From assembly GCA_900312665.1 (NCBI GenBank), contig ONZQ02000007.1:575156-639155 (forward strand): 64,000 nt of DNA. Reading direction: 5' to 3'. Below are positions 43,548-54,705 of this stretch, piece after piece. Each line of letters opens with the position of its first letter. The first letter of the stretch is position 1. The translations under genes were made by a program, and so were the position numbers. The stretch is from Cephalotrichum gorgonifer (taxonomy: Eukaryota; Ascomycota; Sordariomycetes; Microascales; Microascaceae). Under the pieces are notes generated by a model, which was given only the letters and a program-made list of their open reading frames with translations, did no database searches and was not told the DNA's origin.

Positions 43548-45491
43548 ATGAGCTCCGGCCCTCTGTACCTGGGTTTCGACCTCTCGACCCAGCAACTCAA
43601 GGGTAGATACCACCTCTCTCCTCTCACTGCCTCTCCCTCTCCTTCTCGCCCTCGCCGTCTCCGTCTGCCACCCTACTTACACCCCGGCTACCCAAAACGC
43701 CTTACATACTAACACAACCGTCTCAAGCAATCGTCATCACCTCGGACCTCCAGGTCGTAGCCGAGACCAAGGTCGACTTCGACGGCGACTTCGGCGCAAA
43801 GTATGGCATCACCAAGGGCGTCCACACCGTGGCCGCCGAGAGCGAGGTCTACGCTCCCGTCGCGATGTGGCTCGAGGCCCTGGACCTCGTCCTGCAGAGG
43901 CTAAGGGAGAAGGTCTCCCTCGAGAGGATCAGGGGCGTGAGCGGGTCGTGCCAGCAGCACGGGAGCGTGTACTGGGCCCGCGGTGCCGAGGGGAGGCTCG
44001 CCGCGCTGAGCGCGGATAAGAGCCTCGCGGAGCAGCTGGAGGGGAGCTTCTCGCACCCGTTCGCGCCGAACTGGCAGGACCACAGCACGGGGGCTGAGGT
44101 CGATCAGTTCAACTCCAAACTGGGGAGCTCGGAGAAGCTGGCTGATGCTACGGGGAGCGGCGCGCACCATGTAAGTTGCTCAATCCACCTCCCCTGCCTC
44201 CCCCGGCAGCTTACTTTACAAAAAATATCTGGGTGTACTGGAGGGGGGAACAGCATGGAAAATAGCTAATACCAGAGGGCTCGAACAGCGCTTCACCGGC
44301 CCTCAAATCATGCGCCTAAAGCGCAAGCTTCCCGACATGTACGCCAACACCGAGCGCATCGCCCTCGTCTCCTCCTTCCTCGCCTCCGTCCTCATCGGCG
44401 CCTACGCGCCCGCGGATATCAGCGACGCCTGCGGCATGAACCTGTGGGACATCCCCAGCAACGCGTGGAGCGAGCCCCTCCTCGAGCTCACGGCGGGCGG
44501 CAAGGACGGCGTCCCCGAGCTCCGGGAGAAGCTGGGCCCCGTGCGGCTCGACGGCGGCGGCAGCGTGGGCTCCGTCGCGGCCTACTTCGTCCAGAGGTAC
44601 GGCTTCAGCGCGGAGTGCCAGGTCGCGCCCTTCACGGGGGACAACCCGGCCACGATCCTCGCGCTGCCGCTGCGGCCGCTGGACGTCATCGTGTCGCTCG
44701 GCACGTCGACCACCTTCCTCATGATCACGCCGCACTACAAGCCCGACCCGGCGTACCACTTCTTCAACCACCCTACCACCCCCGGCCAGTACATGTTCAT
44801 GCTCTGCTACAAGAACGGCGGTCTCGCGCGCGAGAAGGTTCGCGACGCCCTGCCCGCACCCGCCGCGGGCTCGGATCCCTGGTCCGCCTTCAACGACGCC
44901 GTCCTCGGCTCGAAGCCCCTGTCCGTCACCTCCCCGGGAGACAGGGCGAAGCTTGGCCTGTACTTCTACCTCCCCGAGATCGTCCCCAACATCCGCGCCG
45001 GAACCTGGCGGTACACCTGCAAGCCCGACGGCTCAGACCTGAAGGAGTCCTCCTCGTCGGAGTGGACGCCCGCCGACGACGCCCGGGGCATCGTCGAGTC
45101 GCAGGCCCTCTCGATGCGCATGCGCTCCCGCGACCTCGTCGACGCCCCCGCCGACGGCCTCCCGCCCCAGCCGAGGAGGGTCTACCTCGTCGGCGGCGGC
45201 TCGCTCAACCCGGCCATCGCGCGGACCATGGGCGAGGTGCTCGGCGGCGCCGAGGGCGTCTACAAGCTCGACGTCGGCGGGAACGCGTGCGCCCTCGGCG
45301 GCGCCTACAAGGCCGTGTGGGCGCTCGAGAGGGCCGAAGGCGAGAGCTTCGACGAGCTCATCGGGAAGCGGTGGAGGGAGGAGGGCGCCATACAGAAGGT
45401 CGACTGCGGGTACAGGGACGGCGTGTTCCAGACGTACGGGGACGTGCTGGGGGCGTTTGGGCAGATGGAGGAGGAGATTCTACGGGGGTGA
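43548..45491 (+). CDS. D-xylulose kinase, 566 aa
   Basis: FGGY-family kinase that converts D-xylulose to D-xylulose 5-phosphate, feeding pentoses and polyols into the pentose-phosphate pathway in the cytosol. Three exons: 43548-43602, 43728-44170, 44289-45491; phases 1 and 0, introns 125 and 118 bp. Start MSSGPLYLGFDLSTQQLKAI is the typical fungal opening with the N-terminal nucleotide-fold strand. Further motifs: GVSGSCQQHGSVYW, NWQDHSTGAEV (substrate Asp region), RFTGPQIMRLK, DACGMNLWDI, TGDNPATILALPL, VSLGTSTTFLM (phosphate loop), VYLVGGGSLNPAI and the C-terminal GNACALGGAYKAVWA. Length is usual for fungal XKS1/XYL3. The first intron ends with AAG (CTCAAG before 43728), needed for QLKAIVITSD. 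Confidence 0.95.
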
Positions 45492-45757
45492 GTGGGATAG
45501 TGAGAGGGGCGTTCACGTTTTACTTTAAAAACGTACGGATTTTCTTCCTTTTTTAGTCTTCACGTTCTTGGACCGGTTTCTTTTTTTTGTTGGCTGGTAG
45601 GGTAGCATAGTTTTTGATATGTATTGACAGCGAATCCCAAAATACCGTTCTAGAAGAAGATGATGAAAAAAACCGCAGCGCCAACTCCTCCGTTCCCCCC
45701 TTTTCCCATGTAAGGGCAACATTCGATCTTTCAACGTGCTTGCTTCCCCGCTCCGAT

Positions 45758-46523
45758 CTACCTGACATACTTGTTCATGAACCGCCTGTGGAAGTCCGAC
45801 CTCAGCGTGTCGTTGATAAACTCCTTCTTCTTCCCCCTCTCGTCCACGTCCCTCGCCTGGTTCCGGAAGACGACGTCGTCGTCCCACCGCCTCTTGACGC
45901 CGTAGTCTGCCTTGTTGAGCAGCGGGTTCCCCCTCGCGATCTCGCTCACCCGCGCGTCCTCCTCCGCCCTCGCCCGCTCCCTCTCCTCCCTCTCCTTCCT
46001 CTCCGCCTTCTCCCTCCTCACCCGCTCGAGCTCGCGCTGCAGCTCCGCATCGTCGTCGTCCGAGTCGTCGTCCGAGTCTGAGTCGTCGGCCGACTCGTCG
46101 CTGTCGTCCGCGTCGATGTCCCTCGTCTCCTCCAGTATCCTCCGCCTCTTCGCGTCTGGGTCCTCCTCGTCGGCGTCGTCGTCGCCACCTCGTGCCCTCT
46201 TGGGCAGGTCGTCGTCGTTAGGGGAGGGGGAGCGGTGGGAGGCGGAGGCGGAGGCAGCGGAGGCGCCGTTCCTCTTGGCGAAGTGCGCGGCCTCGGCGGC
46301 GAGGAGCTCGGCGCGGAGGTCGCGGCTGGGAGAGTCTGCGGCGCCGCCCTGGCCTGACTTTCGGTACTTGAGCTCGAGGTGGGCGGGGAGGGTGATTTGG
46401 TGGTAGGCGGAGCCGCGGAGGGATTCTTTTCCGCGGGCCTGGCGATGATGTTAGTAGTTGCCTACAGAGTGGTTATGGGTTGTCGCTTACCGGATCAAAG
46501 GTGGGTCTGTGAGCTGTCGTCAT
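45758..46523 (-). CDS. CWC15: Spliceosome-associated protein CWC15, 237 aa
   Basis: Component of the Prp19-associated (NTC) complex of the catalytic spliceosome. Exons 46523-46491 and 46438-45758, phase 0, with a 52-bp intron (GTAAGC donor, CTAAC branch). The start MTTAHRPTFDPARGKESLRG is diagnostic of the family, and so is the C-terminus: NPLLNKADYGVKRRWDDDVV then FRNQARD, INDTLRSDFHRRFMNKYVR. Between them are a low-complexity Ala/Ser part, an acidic DSDDD-rich run (about 115-150) and a long charged helix (RREKAERKEREERERARAEE). The length is close to the family norm. It shares a 305-bp promoter with RRP45, another RNA-processing gene. Confidence 0.96.
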
Positions 46524-46828
46524 TGTGGTGGGGTAATCGGTGAGTTTGTGGTTGTGGTTGTGGCTGTGGTTGGATTTGGGTTTGGGTTTGGGGATGGACG
46601 CGAACGTGAAGATGAAGACGATGGCTATTACGCTATAGAGGATGGAAAGTAGGAAGTAGTCGGCTAAGGTATGGTACTCATACACTGCTCATGCAGATAA
46701 ATGGGCTGGCTGGCAAGTGTCACCTTCACCGCCCGGCAGAATTTTCATAAACCTCCCACCAAGACCAGCTCCCATCCCACCAAGGCAACAGGGTTGTACA
46801 CGCTAGATTCCCGTCGCAAACCGCCAAA
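46524..46828. promoter_or_regulatory. Bidirectional promoter of CWC15 and RRP45
   Basis: Only 305 bp separate the divergent start codons. On the CWC15 side there is a GGTTGTGG / GGTTTGGG repeat tract (about 46553-46590). No further element recognised. Confidence 0.55.
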
Positions 46829-47800
46829 ATGCCCCGCGAAGCAGAGCCTTCGCTTAACGAAAAGGCATTCGTGCTCCAGGCCCTCGAGGATAAGAAACGA
46901 CTCGATGGCCGCGCCTTCGACGAGTACCGGTCGCTAGAGCTAACCTTTGGTGACGAGCATGGCGTTGCGGACGTGAAGCTGGGGAAAACGAGGTAAGTCT
47001 ACGCTCTCCATAGACGAAAGTAGGAGAGGGGGAGAGGGGGGGAGGGGGCGCGGTCGAGGCTAACCATACGGCGTATTAGGGTCCTCGTCAGGGTATCAGC
47101 AGAGGTATCGCCCCCGTTCCAGGACCGCCCCTTCGACGGCATCTTCACCATCACGACCGAACTAAGCCCCATGCTCTCCCCGGCCTTCGAGCCCAACCGC
47201 CCCACCGAGAAGGAGACGCTCCTCTCGCGGCTGCTAGAGAAGACCATCCGCCGGTCTGGAGCGCTCGACATTGAGTCCCTCTGCCTGGTGGCGGGCAAGA
47301 AGTGCTGGGCGCTGCGCGCGGACGTCCACGTGCTCTCGCACGACGGGAACCTGGTCGACGCGGCGTGCCTGGCCGTCGTGGCCGCGCTGCGCCACTTCCG
47401 GAAGCCGGACTCGAGCACGAGCGGCGAGGACGTGACCATCTACACGGCCGCCGAGAGGGAGCCCGTACCACTCAGCTGGCTGCACTCGCCCTTCTGCGTG
47501 ACCTTTTCCTTCTACGGGGAGGAGGGGGAGAAGGCCGTACTCTTGGACGCGACCCTACTAGAGGAGCAGGTGAGCACGGGGTCCTGCACGGTGGGGATGA
47601 ACAAGCACGGGGAGATCTGCCAGATCTCCAAGCTGGGGGGCGCCCCCGTCGAGGCGGTGGCGCTGCTGCAGTGTGGGGGCGTGGCGCTGGACAAGGTGAA
47701 GAGGTTCTCGGATTATGTAGACGCGAAGCTGGCCGAGGATGCGAAGAGGAGGGACAAGGGAGGGCTCCTAGCTCAGCTCTCTGCGGAGAATGAGAGGTGA
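46829..47800 (+). CDS. RRP45: Exosome core subunit RRP45 (RNase PH ring), 294 aa
   Basis: Catalytically inactive RNase PH-like subunit of the nine-protein exosome ring, which degrades and processes RNA in nucleus and cytoplasm. Exons 46829-46992 and 47080-47800 join in phase 2 (GTAAGT donor, TTAG acceptor, 87 bp). Start MPREAEPSLNEKAFVLQALE is typical. The RNase PH fold is seen as KRLDGRAFDEYRSLELTFGD, ADVKLGKTRVLVRVSAEV, SLCLVAGKKCWALRADVHVL, DGNLVDAACLAVVAALRHF and LLEEQVSTGSCTVGMNKHGE. The length is like yeast Rrp45 (305). The C-terminus is a charged helix ending LLAQLSAENER. Confidence 0.95.
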
Positions 47801-48047
47801 GCGGGAGGGAAAGGAGGGAAATAGATCAAGAAGGAATTAAAGTAAAGAAGAAATAAAAGAGATACCCTGGCCGAAAGATTGACATGGCCTCTGTGTGTGT
47901 CTGATATCAAATCCGGTGATGCCATCGCCAAAACGCCCAAAGTAACCCAAGTAATATAAAAAAAAGCGCTCCTAAACACCATCCGCCAAACGAACCCGAA
48001 AAGAAGATATCCGCGCCTGCACACGCATCGCCGAGCCACTTTCCCCT

Positions 48048-48788
48048 TCACCTCATCACGGGCGGTCTCGACTCCTTATTCCACTTCACCCTAGACCTAA
48101 GCCAGTCCACCGCCTCCCTGACGCCTGCGCCCGTCAGCGCGCTCACGGGGAGGACCCTCGAGTCGCGGATGCTCCCGGCCTTCTCGCCCTCGAAGACCTT
48201 CTTCACGAGCCCCTCCTTGATGCGGACGACCTCGACGCAGTCCTCCCTGTCCTGCTTGTTGGCCAGTATGAGCAGCGGCACGCCCTCGGCGTCCTCGCTC
48301 TGCAGCACGTCCTCCAGCACCTCGCGGCACTCCTCGAGCCTGCCACCGGCGTCGTCCAGGCCCTCGCCGATGTCGGTGCTGTCGATTATGAAGACGATGG
48401 CGTGGCACGACGAGTAGTAGTTCTGCCAGAGGCGGCGGAGCGACAGCTGGCCGCCGACGTCCCAGATCTTGAGGTACATGTCGGGCAGCGTGACGGTGCT
48501 GACGTTCTGGCCGACCGTGGGGACCGTCTTGAGGCGCGGGGTCGGCTGGTCCGGGTGGAAGAGGGACTTGACCTGCTCGTGGAAGGTGGTCTTGCCGGCA
48601 TTGTCGAGGCCGAGGAGGATGACGGAGTATTCTGGGTTAAGAGGAGGGGCCAGGTTAGCGTGGGGGTTGCGGCAGACGGCAGGAGGCTGTGGTCTTTGGG
48701 ATTTGGGTTGGGTGGAGTTGGAGGAGGGCGGATATTCACCTTCTTTGCTCGTCGCAAGGAGGTAGAGACCCTTGGCGAGGTGGTACAT
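48048..48788 (-). CDS. ARL3: Arf-like GTPase ARL3 (ARFRP1 type), Golgi traffic, 210 aa
   Basis: Small GTPase that recruits ARL1 and golgins to the trans-Golgi. Exons 48788-48740 and 48631-48048, phase 1, 108-bp intron. The start MYHLAKGLYLLATSKEEYSV lacks the Gly2 used for myristoylation in other Arfs; ARL3/ARFRP1 proteins instead use an N-acetylated Met followed by an aromatic residue, and MY fits that. GTPase motifs: G1 GLDNAGKTT, switch I TVPTVGQNVSTV, G3 WDVGGQLSLRRLW, G4 ANKQDRED, G5 PVSALTGAG. The YYSSCHAIVFIIDSTD segment and a slightly longer G1-switch I loop also match ARFRP1. It ends with a basic tail (RVKWNKESRPPVMR). Confidence 0.94.
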   Translation of the reverse strand: MYHLAKGLYLLATSKEGEYPPSSNSTQPKSQRPQPPAVCRNPHANLAPPLNPEYSVILLGLDNAGKTTFHEQVKSLFHPDQPTPRLKTVPTVGQNVSTVTLPDMYLKIWDVGGQLSLRRLWQNYYSSCHAIVFIIDSTDIGEGLDDAGGRLEECREVLEDVLQSEDAEGVPLLILANKQDREDCVEVVRIKEGLVKKVFEGEKAGSIRDSRVLPVSALTGAGVREAVDWLRSRVKWNKESRPPVMR

Positions 48789-50588
48789 GGTCTCGAGGCG
48801 CTGCGCCGGTGCGACGCGCGGCGATGGAGAGGGAAGCGAACTGCGGGTGCGACTGCGACTGCGACTTGGCGGGGGGAGAGGATCAATGAACGTGATATCA
48901 GAGATGCATGTTTCGCGTGGTGGAGGGAGCGAATGAACTGTGGTGGATAAGAGATGGAGGACGACAATGGATGATGGCACCTCGTTGGTGGGGCTCCCAG
49001 AATTATGCTACAACAGTTACGGAGTAGTTATCCATTAAATACCCTTGTTTCAACGCCGCGGTCACAGCCAAAGTAACAGGCGCAGCATAAGCCTAGCTTA
49101 GCTTCCTCCAAAAATACTCTACTTTCCAGTCTCACAGAACTTCTGTCGACAATGTATCGTACGGCAGTTTCAAATTCGCGTATATCCAAACCGAGCCGCA
49201 AACTTCGCACTACCTAATATGCTAATCAAGGTAAGAAACCTCCAATTGACACTAATAAATACACTCTTCCGAGGGCTGGTGTCCTTCTACTTCTGCACTT
49301 GCCCACAGGCGGCCCAAGGATCCTGATGGAAAGAAGATGGCGGTTCCCCTGGACGCGCTTCCGCTACCCATAGCCTAAAAAAGATTTACGGTCCTTGCAC
49401 ATTATGCTTCTACCACCTAGACCCCGTAACACATCTCCAGCACACCTGACCCACCCCATCTTAGCTTTAGGTACACCTTGTAACGAGAATGGAAAGGGAG
49501 AGAGTATAGGATAGAACCGATGAAACCCCCCTCCCCTGCAGGGATCTAGTCAAGGCGGTCCCAGAGCTCAAGCTTTCCATAGTAAACGGGCGGCCCGACC
49601 GAACCCCCGGCTAGAAGCCGAACAAAAGTGGGGTCGGGCCGGAAGCCGGACCGGAAACACCAACGTACAGGTGTCTTATAGTTCAGTCTAGTCTTGAGAT
49701 CAACCGAGGCCATGGCGAAGAGAATCCGGAGAGGATATTCACGCGGTGGTAATACATGCGCTCTGCTCCACCCTGATGGCGTCAGACATATACCCGTTCC
49801 TAAGGCCACACAGGAGTGTCTGATACGAGGAGAAGCCCTTGGTCCCAAAGCATGGGCGCGAGGAGCGCCAAATTCACTACCGCTTCAGTGATATCACTTC
49901 CCCCCTCCCCCTCCTCTCCTACCCTCGCCACTACCGACATGATTATTTGAATCCACAACTGAGGCCGCCACGCCTTCCTCGGGCATAACCTCACACGGCT
50001 CGGCCCCTCCCTCTTTCGCTCCAGCTTTGCCACTTTTTTGTACCCTCGCCGCCGCTGCCCAGGTGAGGATAGGGAAGATGGGGATCTTGGGTTCTGCCCT
50101 CGGCTGGTTATATGGTGGACGAGCAAACGCAAGCCAGTCTATCCCTTACTGGCACTGGTTGATGTCCTGGAAGAAGAGTGTGAGTGGCACTAAAGCAAAG
50201 GGGTGAATAGCGTCTTCTGGCCGTCGGATTCGGACCTGCTTCCTAGTCCTCATCTTATGTCTGTGTAGAATCGGGGCGGCTTCGTCACAGGCCCGGATAA
50301 GGAATGTGAGTGAGTGTACGAGGGATTTTCCAAGATCAACAAGAATAATGTCTCTACTCTGCCTCCTTGCAACTTCAATATGCCAGAGAGTACATTGCCT
50401 TTGACTGATGAATAGGTATTTATACCAGACTCCAGGAGGCTTGCTCCTGATCCCGATCGGAAAATAGTAAACTACAATTATGGATAATACAAAAGAATGC
50501 CACTTTCCTTCCCCGATAAGCAATACCCCAAACGTTGTTTTTCGTACAAACTCTCACACCCAACGTCAATTCGAGGCTCAGTCCCATC
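48789..50588. promoter_or_regulatory. 1.8-kb intergenic: ARL3 promoter and 3' flank of the secreted-protein gene
   Basis: Both neighbours are on the minus strand. The part near 48789 is the ARL3 promoter, with a TACGGAGTA motif at 49018-49026. Several small open frames occur (for example on the minus strand at 49800-50132 and 50146-50523) but none has a family signal or splice support. Confidence 0.45.
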
Positions 50589-51350
50589 TTAGCGACTCAT
50601 CAAGACGGCCCTCCTGATCTTGGACTTCAAATTCTTCTCGTCCTTGGCGCGAATGTAGTAGGCGCCCTTCCCGTCCTCCGTAGACCCAACTTTGACCGAC
50701 TTGGGAACGAAGTCTCGGACAACCTTGAGAACCCTCTTTGCCGACTTGCAAGACATCCTGCTTCGACCCACAGCGCCCTCTTTATCATTCATGTCCTCTT
50801 CGACACTCCTGCCCCGCCCTTTCCCTCCCTTCTGACTTGACTTTCCCTTTCCACCCTTCCTGCCCTTTCCTCCCTTCCATTTCCCCTTTCCTCTCCCTTT
50901 GCCGCCTCTGCCCTTTCCTTGGTTGTTCTCATTGTCCCTCGTCTCCAAACTCGATTCGTCCCGGGTATTCCGTTGAGGGCTGCGTCGGATATTCCACAGT
51001 TGCTTGACGACATCATCTCCGCTCTTTTTCGTGATGTATTTCACCGATTCCTGGCCAGAGAGACAATGGAAGTTAGTGCTCCAACTGATCCACGGGGAGA
51101 CCGACCCAACGAAACTCACATCTTCGCCCTCCACGTATCCGTGGACGGCCACGTCATTGAGCATATTCTGAAGGCAGTTGACCTGTGCCTTGGCAACAGT
51201 GCAATCGTCTGAGTTAATGGCCTTCGTCAGAGATGCAAGGGCGCCCTTCATGTGCTTGGCATCCTGTGGTGTTGGGCCATCGTCGATGGGAACTGCGGCC
51301 GCAACGACGGCCAGGGCAGAAACAACGGTTCCGAGGATGGTAAACCGCAT
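50589..51350 (-). CDS. Small secreted protein with Lys/Gly repeats, 230 aa
   Basis: The start at 51350 gives a clear signal peptide (MRFTILGTVVSALAVVAAAV, cleavage expected near AAAVP-ID). A helical N-terminal part follows with DDCTVAKAQVNCLQNM. Then comes a short dibasic stretch, a Gly/Lys/Arg block (about residues 125-165 in spliced numbering) built from GKGRGGKGRGKG-like units, and a C-terminal domain with SCKSAKRVLKVVRDF and GKGAYYIRAKDEKN. The model has exons 51350-51120 and 51050-50589. The 69-bp stretch between has GTGAGT, a CTAAC branch and CCAG, yet contains no stop and keeps the frame, so unspliced message would encode 253 residues. No known family recognised. It could be a cell-wall, DNA-binding or host-interaction protein; nothing in the sequence decides. 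Confidence 0.7.
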   Translation of the reverse strand: MRFTILGTVVSALAVVAAAVPIDDGPTPQDAKHMKGALASLTKAINSDDCTVAKAQVNCLQNMLNDVAVHGYVEGEDVSFVGSVSPWISWSTNFHCLSGQESVKYITKKSGDDVVKQLWNIRRSPQRNTRDESSLETRDNENNQGKGRGGKGRGKGKWKGGKGRKGGKGKSSQKGGKGRGRSVEEDMNDKEGAVGRSRMSCKSAKRVLKVVRDFVPKSVKVGSTEDGKGAYYIRAKDEKNLKSKIRRAVLMSR

Positions 51351-54300
51351 TTTGGCACCTGTGCAGAGCAAGGGAGGAAAGATAGTAGGTGCAAAGGCAA
51401 GATGAGCTTGAGAGAAAAGATGCTGGCGTCGAATGGGCGTGTCTGCTTTGATGATATTGATGGGTTGGCTGGAATTTGGGGTTAGAGTAACGATTGCTGA
51501 TGGAAAGGTTGATAAAAAGAAGAGAGCGTGCCGACTTGGGGAGTTGGAGAGAGAGAAAAGGAACTAGTCTGGGTTGTCCAGTGCTGGGTTTTGTTCGTCT
51601 CCTCTTCCCCCCGAAGCTGAGGGAGGCAGTCTCAGGGGGGTCTTTCGAAGACACTTGCCTTATTCACAAGCTCGGTCCACAATGTTTGGCAGGTGCTGTC
51701 CAGACGATGCAGAAGACGTACAAGGAAGGTGGATGGGGTGAGGTGTTCGGGTATGACCTGATAGGCAATGGTCGTCCCTTCCCGCCTTGTCCTCAAAAGA
51801 ATCTGGCACGGGAATCCCGCTAACCTCAATCCTTCGGTAGCCAACTTTGAAGGTAGGTGAGAAGGGAGGTGCCAAGGTATCTCATGTTGAGACTCCGCAG
51901 TCTTATGATTTCATTCTTGGTCGATGGTAGTTGGCATGGAAGCTGTCATGATAAGTTCCGGGAACATGTACTCCGTACTCCTGAGACCTGCCAATACCTC
52001 CGCCTAATTTGAGAGGATCTTAAGAATACGCGTGCGTACTCTAGTAGATAATACGGTCGAGATCTGCTATCCCAACTTTCCTCTAATATTCCACTGTTAT
52101 GTAGGTAATGCTTCCCTCATATACAATACAGTTTCCGTCGTTTGTAAGTGGGACTCGGTTGGGGCTACACAGGCTTCAGCAACCTGTAGTTCGTAGACTG
52201 TTCCTAAGGTATCATGGTATTGATAATGGTTACGGCCCTTCCAAAGGTGGCAGATGTAGACTTTATCAGCAGACGGTTCGGCCAACGTTATACGTTCTTG
52301 GTCGATCCATGTTACGTCCTAGTAGGCAATTCCTATCCCCCATTTGAACGGTGGCTGCTAGCATACAAAATCGACGCCTACATACAAACAGCAACGAGTC
52401 CATGCCAGACGAGGACGGACTGGACGGATGATAGAGGTCCTTCCGGGGAGATATGGAGGGCTATGTATTGTACATATAGGCTTGACTACAAGTTATCTCT
52501 ACATTTCGGAGTCACTGAAGTGTCACCTATTAGCTCACCCTGGGCCAACGGCCGTTGGTCATGGATCCTAGGACTGTCTCCGTCACAACACCGAATAAAA
52601 CAGCACCCGGTCCCTTGTTGGGATCTCGAATAAGGCATTGTGCCACCCCTGAAAATACACGGACGTCTGTGCCCGAGTACCAGAGAAAGCTACATCGTCT
52701 CGGCTGCCACGAGCCAGCCATTTCTGCACCCCGCCTCCTGTACCGACGAGCTCGAGCGCTCCATAAGGGTCCTGGCATGCAGTTACTTCTATTGCAAGGG
52801 ATCTATCCGATGATGGCTCTTTGCCTAGGCGTCTGGCTTCTGTCTCGCCACCCTCACGTCGTGATACTGAGTACCAGGTGCCCGTACGGGAAGCGCTTGG
52901 GGTTTCCTCTAAAGTGCGCATGTCAAGACCATGATACTCCCCACCAGAGAAAATACATAGAATACACAGGCTAGTTACATGTATATGTAAGCGAGCAAGG
53001 CTGCCAAGGTAGTATTTTCACCTCACGCACCTGACCTGCCCGATCCTAATCATGGCAAGGGGTTTGCGATGGAGTTGCTTCAGTTTCAGTGTGGTCCAAT
53101 GTCCGTACGTAAAGGTACAAAGGATCACCTGTATGTAAAAGGCCCACATGCATACCTATGTCCGGGGGGGGGGTCATGGTAGCGCCCAGAGGTAAGTAAG
53201 GGTGGATAAACCGCTCGTACTCGCACTCGTACTTGCAAAGGCACGGGTCTCCGTTTTCCTTTGTGTGCACCTTCTCGAGACGAGCATCCGTACTGGGATT
53301 CATCTGATTGAATGTATCCATCAAGCTGCTTTCTAGCTGCCCCTCGTGCCAACTCGGTACAAGTGGTCTCGGCTACCATTCCACGATACGACGAGGTCTG
53401 AACTCCAGCTTCTGGCTTCCATCTGAGGCCCTTGTATAGTTGTGCTTGGACTATTTTCTGCTCCGTGCATGCGTGGGTACGACGGGTATGCTCCGTGCAG
53501 GTACGGAGTATATTATCACAGGGTAATATTGTGTGGATACTCACACCATGGACCGGAATGCGCCTTCCGGCGAATTAGCGAGTGCCTAGCGAATGCCCCG
53601 CCAGTAACAGGCTAGCGCGCCGAAGCTAGCAAATTAGCATCTTCAATGACCCCGACTCACCTGTCAGGTACGAGGTCGATCAGAAAGTGAAGGCCTCCCT
53701 GTGAACCGATTTGCCCTCGGATATCGCAAGACCCTAGCCTACCTGGGCAGTCAAAATCGGGATCAACCGAGACTCGTGTTATGCTGTGTGCCTGCATGGG
53801 CACGGTCCTCCACGACCCCCGTCGACGCAAGGAAGGATGCCTTCTTTGACCCATGATGTGCCCCCACATCAATTGGAGCACCCATCTCCGTCCCACGATC
53901 ACACCTGCCACCTACAGAGATAATACTAAGAGCTGGGGTTTTGACGAAACCACGGAAGGCTAAACTTTTATATGTTATAAGTCAGTGTTTTGGGGGATTG
54001 GTCCGCAGACATCGTCTTGGTGTTCTGCTCTGGTCGGCCCTTCCTTCACCTGAAGGCAATCAAACTCAACGTTGACTTTCATGCATTCTTCTCGGAGGAA
54101 GGAAGCGGCCTCCCAGTCCTCAGTGCTGTCATGTTGGGTTTGTTTGTGTGTGTTGGGGGTTCCTGCCAAAGGCAACGGCCCCCAATATACTCGGAGAAAA
54201 GGAGAAGGGAGGGGGAAGGCGCAACACCTGCCAAAGACAACGGTCCGCCCCACAGTACCATTACGGAGCAAACCTGGGATGGACTCCTGCGGACTGCGGA

Positions 54301-54705
54301 CGGAGAGTACCCGGTCTTGTACCCGAGCAAAGAATGAATGACCCCCGCTGGCACTCTGTTGCATTTTTAATCCCAGGCAGTCCCTGGTCAGCGCAGACTG
54401 ATCTGCTTGCGCTTTTCTACCGACTGGAAATGGTTCACTCATAATACCTATATCCCACCAACTCGAAATCATCCGTCATCCCATCTGCTACTCGTACGTA
54501 TCGCGTGAGTCGATGCGCCAGCACAGACAAATCATAATAGTCCGGCGTCACCACCGCGCGCTTCTCCTCAACCTCATGCACAACTCCCACCCTTTTACAT
54601 CGGGTCAGCGCTGGACATCCCGCAGAATAACGACGGTTCGATGAAATTCTCCGGTCTCGTTATCTAACTCGGATACTTCGCATCCCCCAGCTCTCTTTCA
54701 CGACC
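51351..54705. other. 3.4-kb gene-poor stretch
   Basis: I see no supportable gene. Base composition is lower in GC than the genes, and open frames are short and without family signals. It contains TACGGAGTA/TACTCCGTA motifs at 51969-51977 and 53502-53510, a TACTCGTA near 54491, and a near-palindrome TTACATGTATATGTAA near 52975-52990. It serves as promoter for the genes at both edges. No transposase or reverse-transcriptase remnant was recognised. Confidence 0.45.

Noticed and set aside
44444..45556. 370-residue Arg-rich frame overlapping xylulokinase
   Set aside because: Frame-shifted shadow of the xylulokinase exon.
52214..52633. 139-residue plus-strand frame in the gene-poor stretch
   Set aside because: Looks random, no hydrophobic core or motif pattern, no splice partners.
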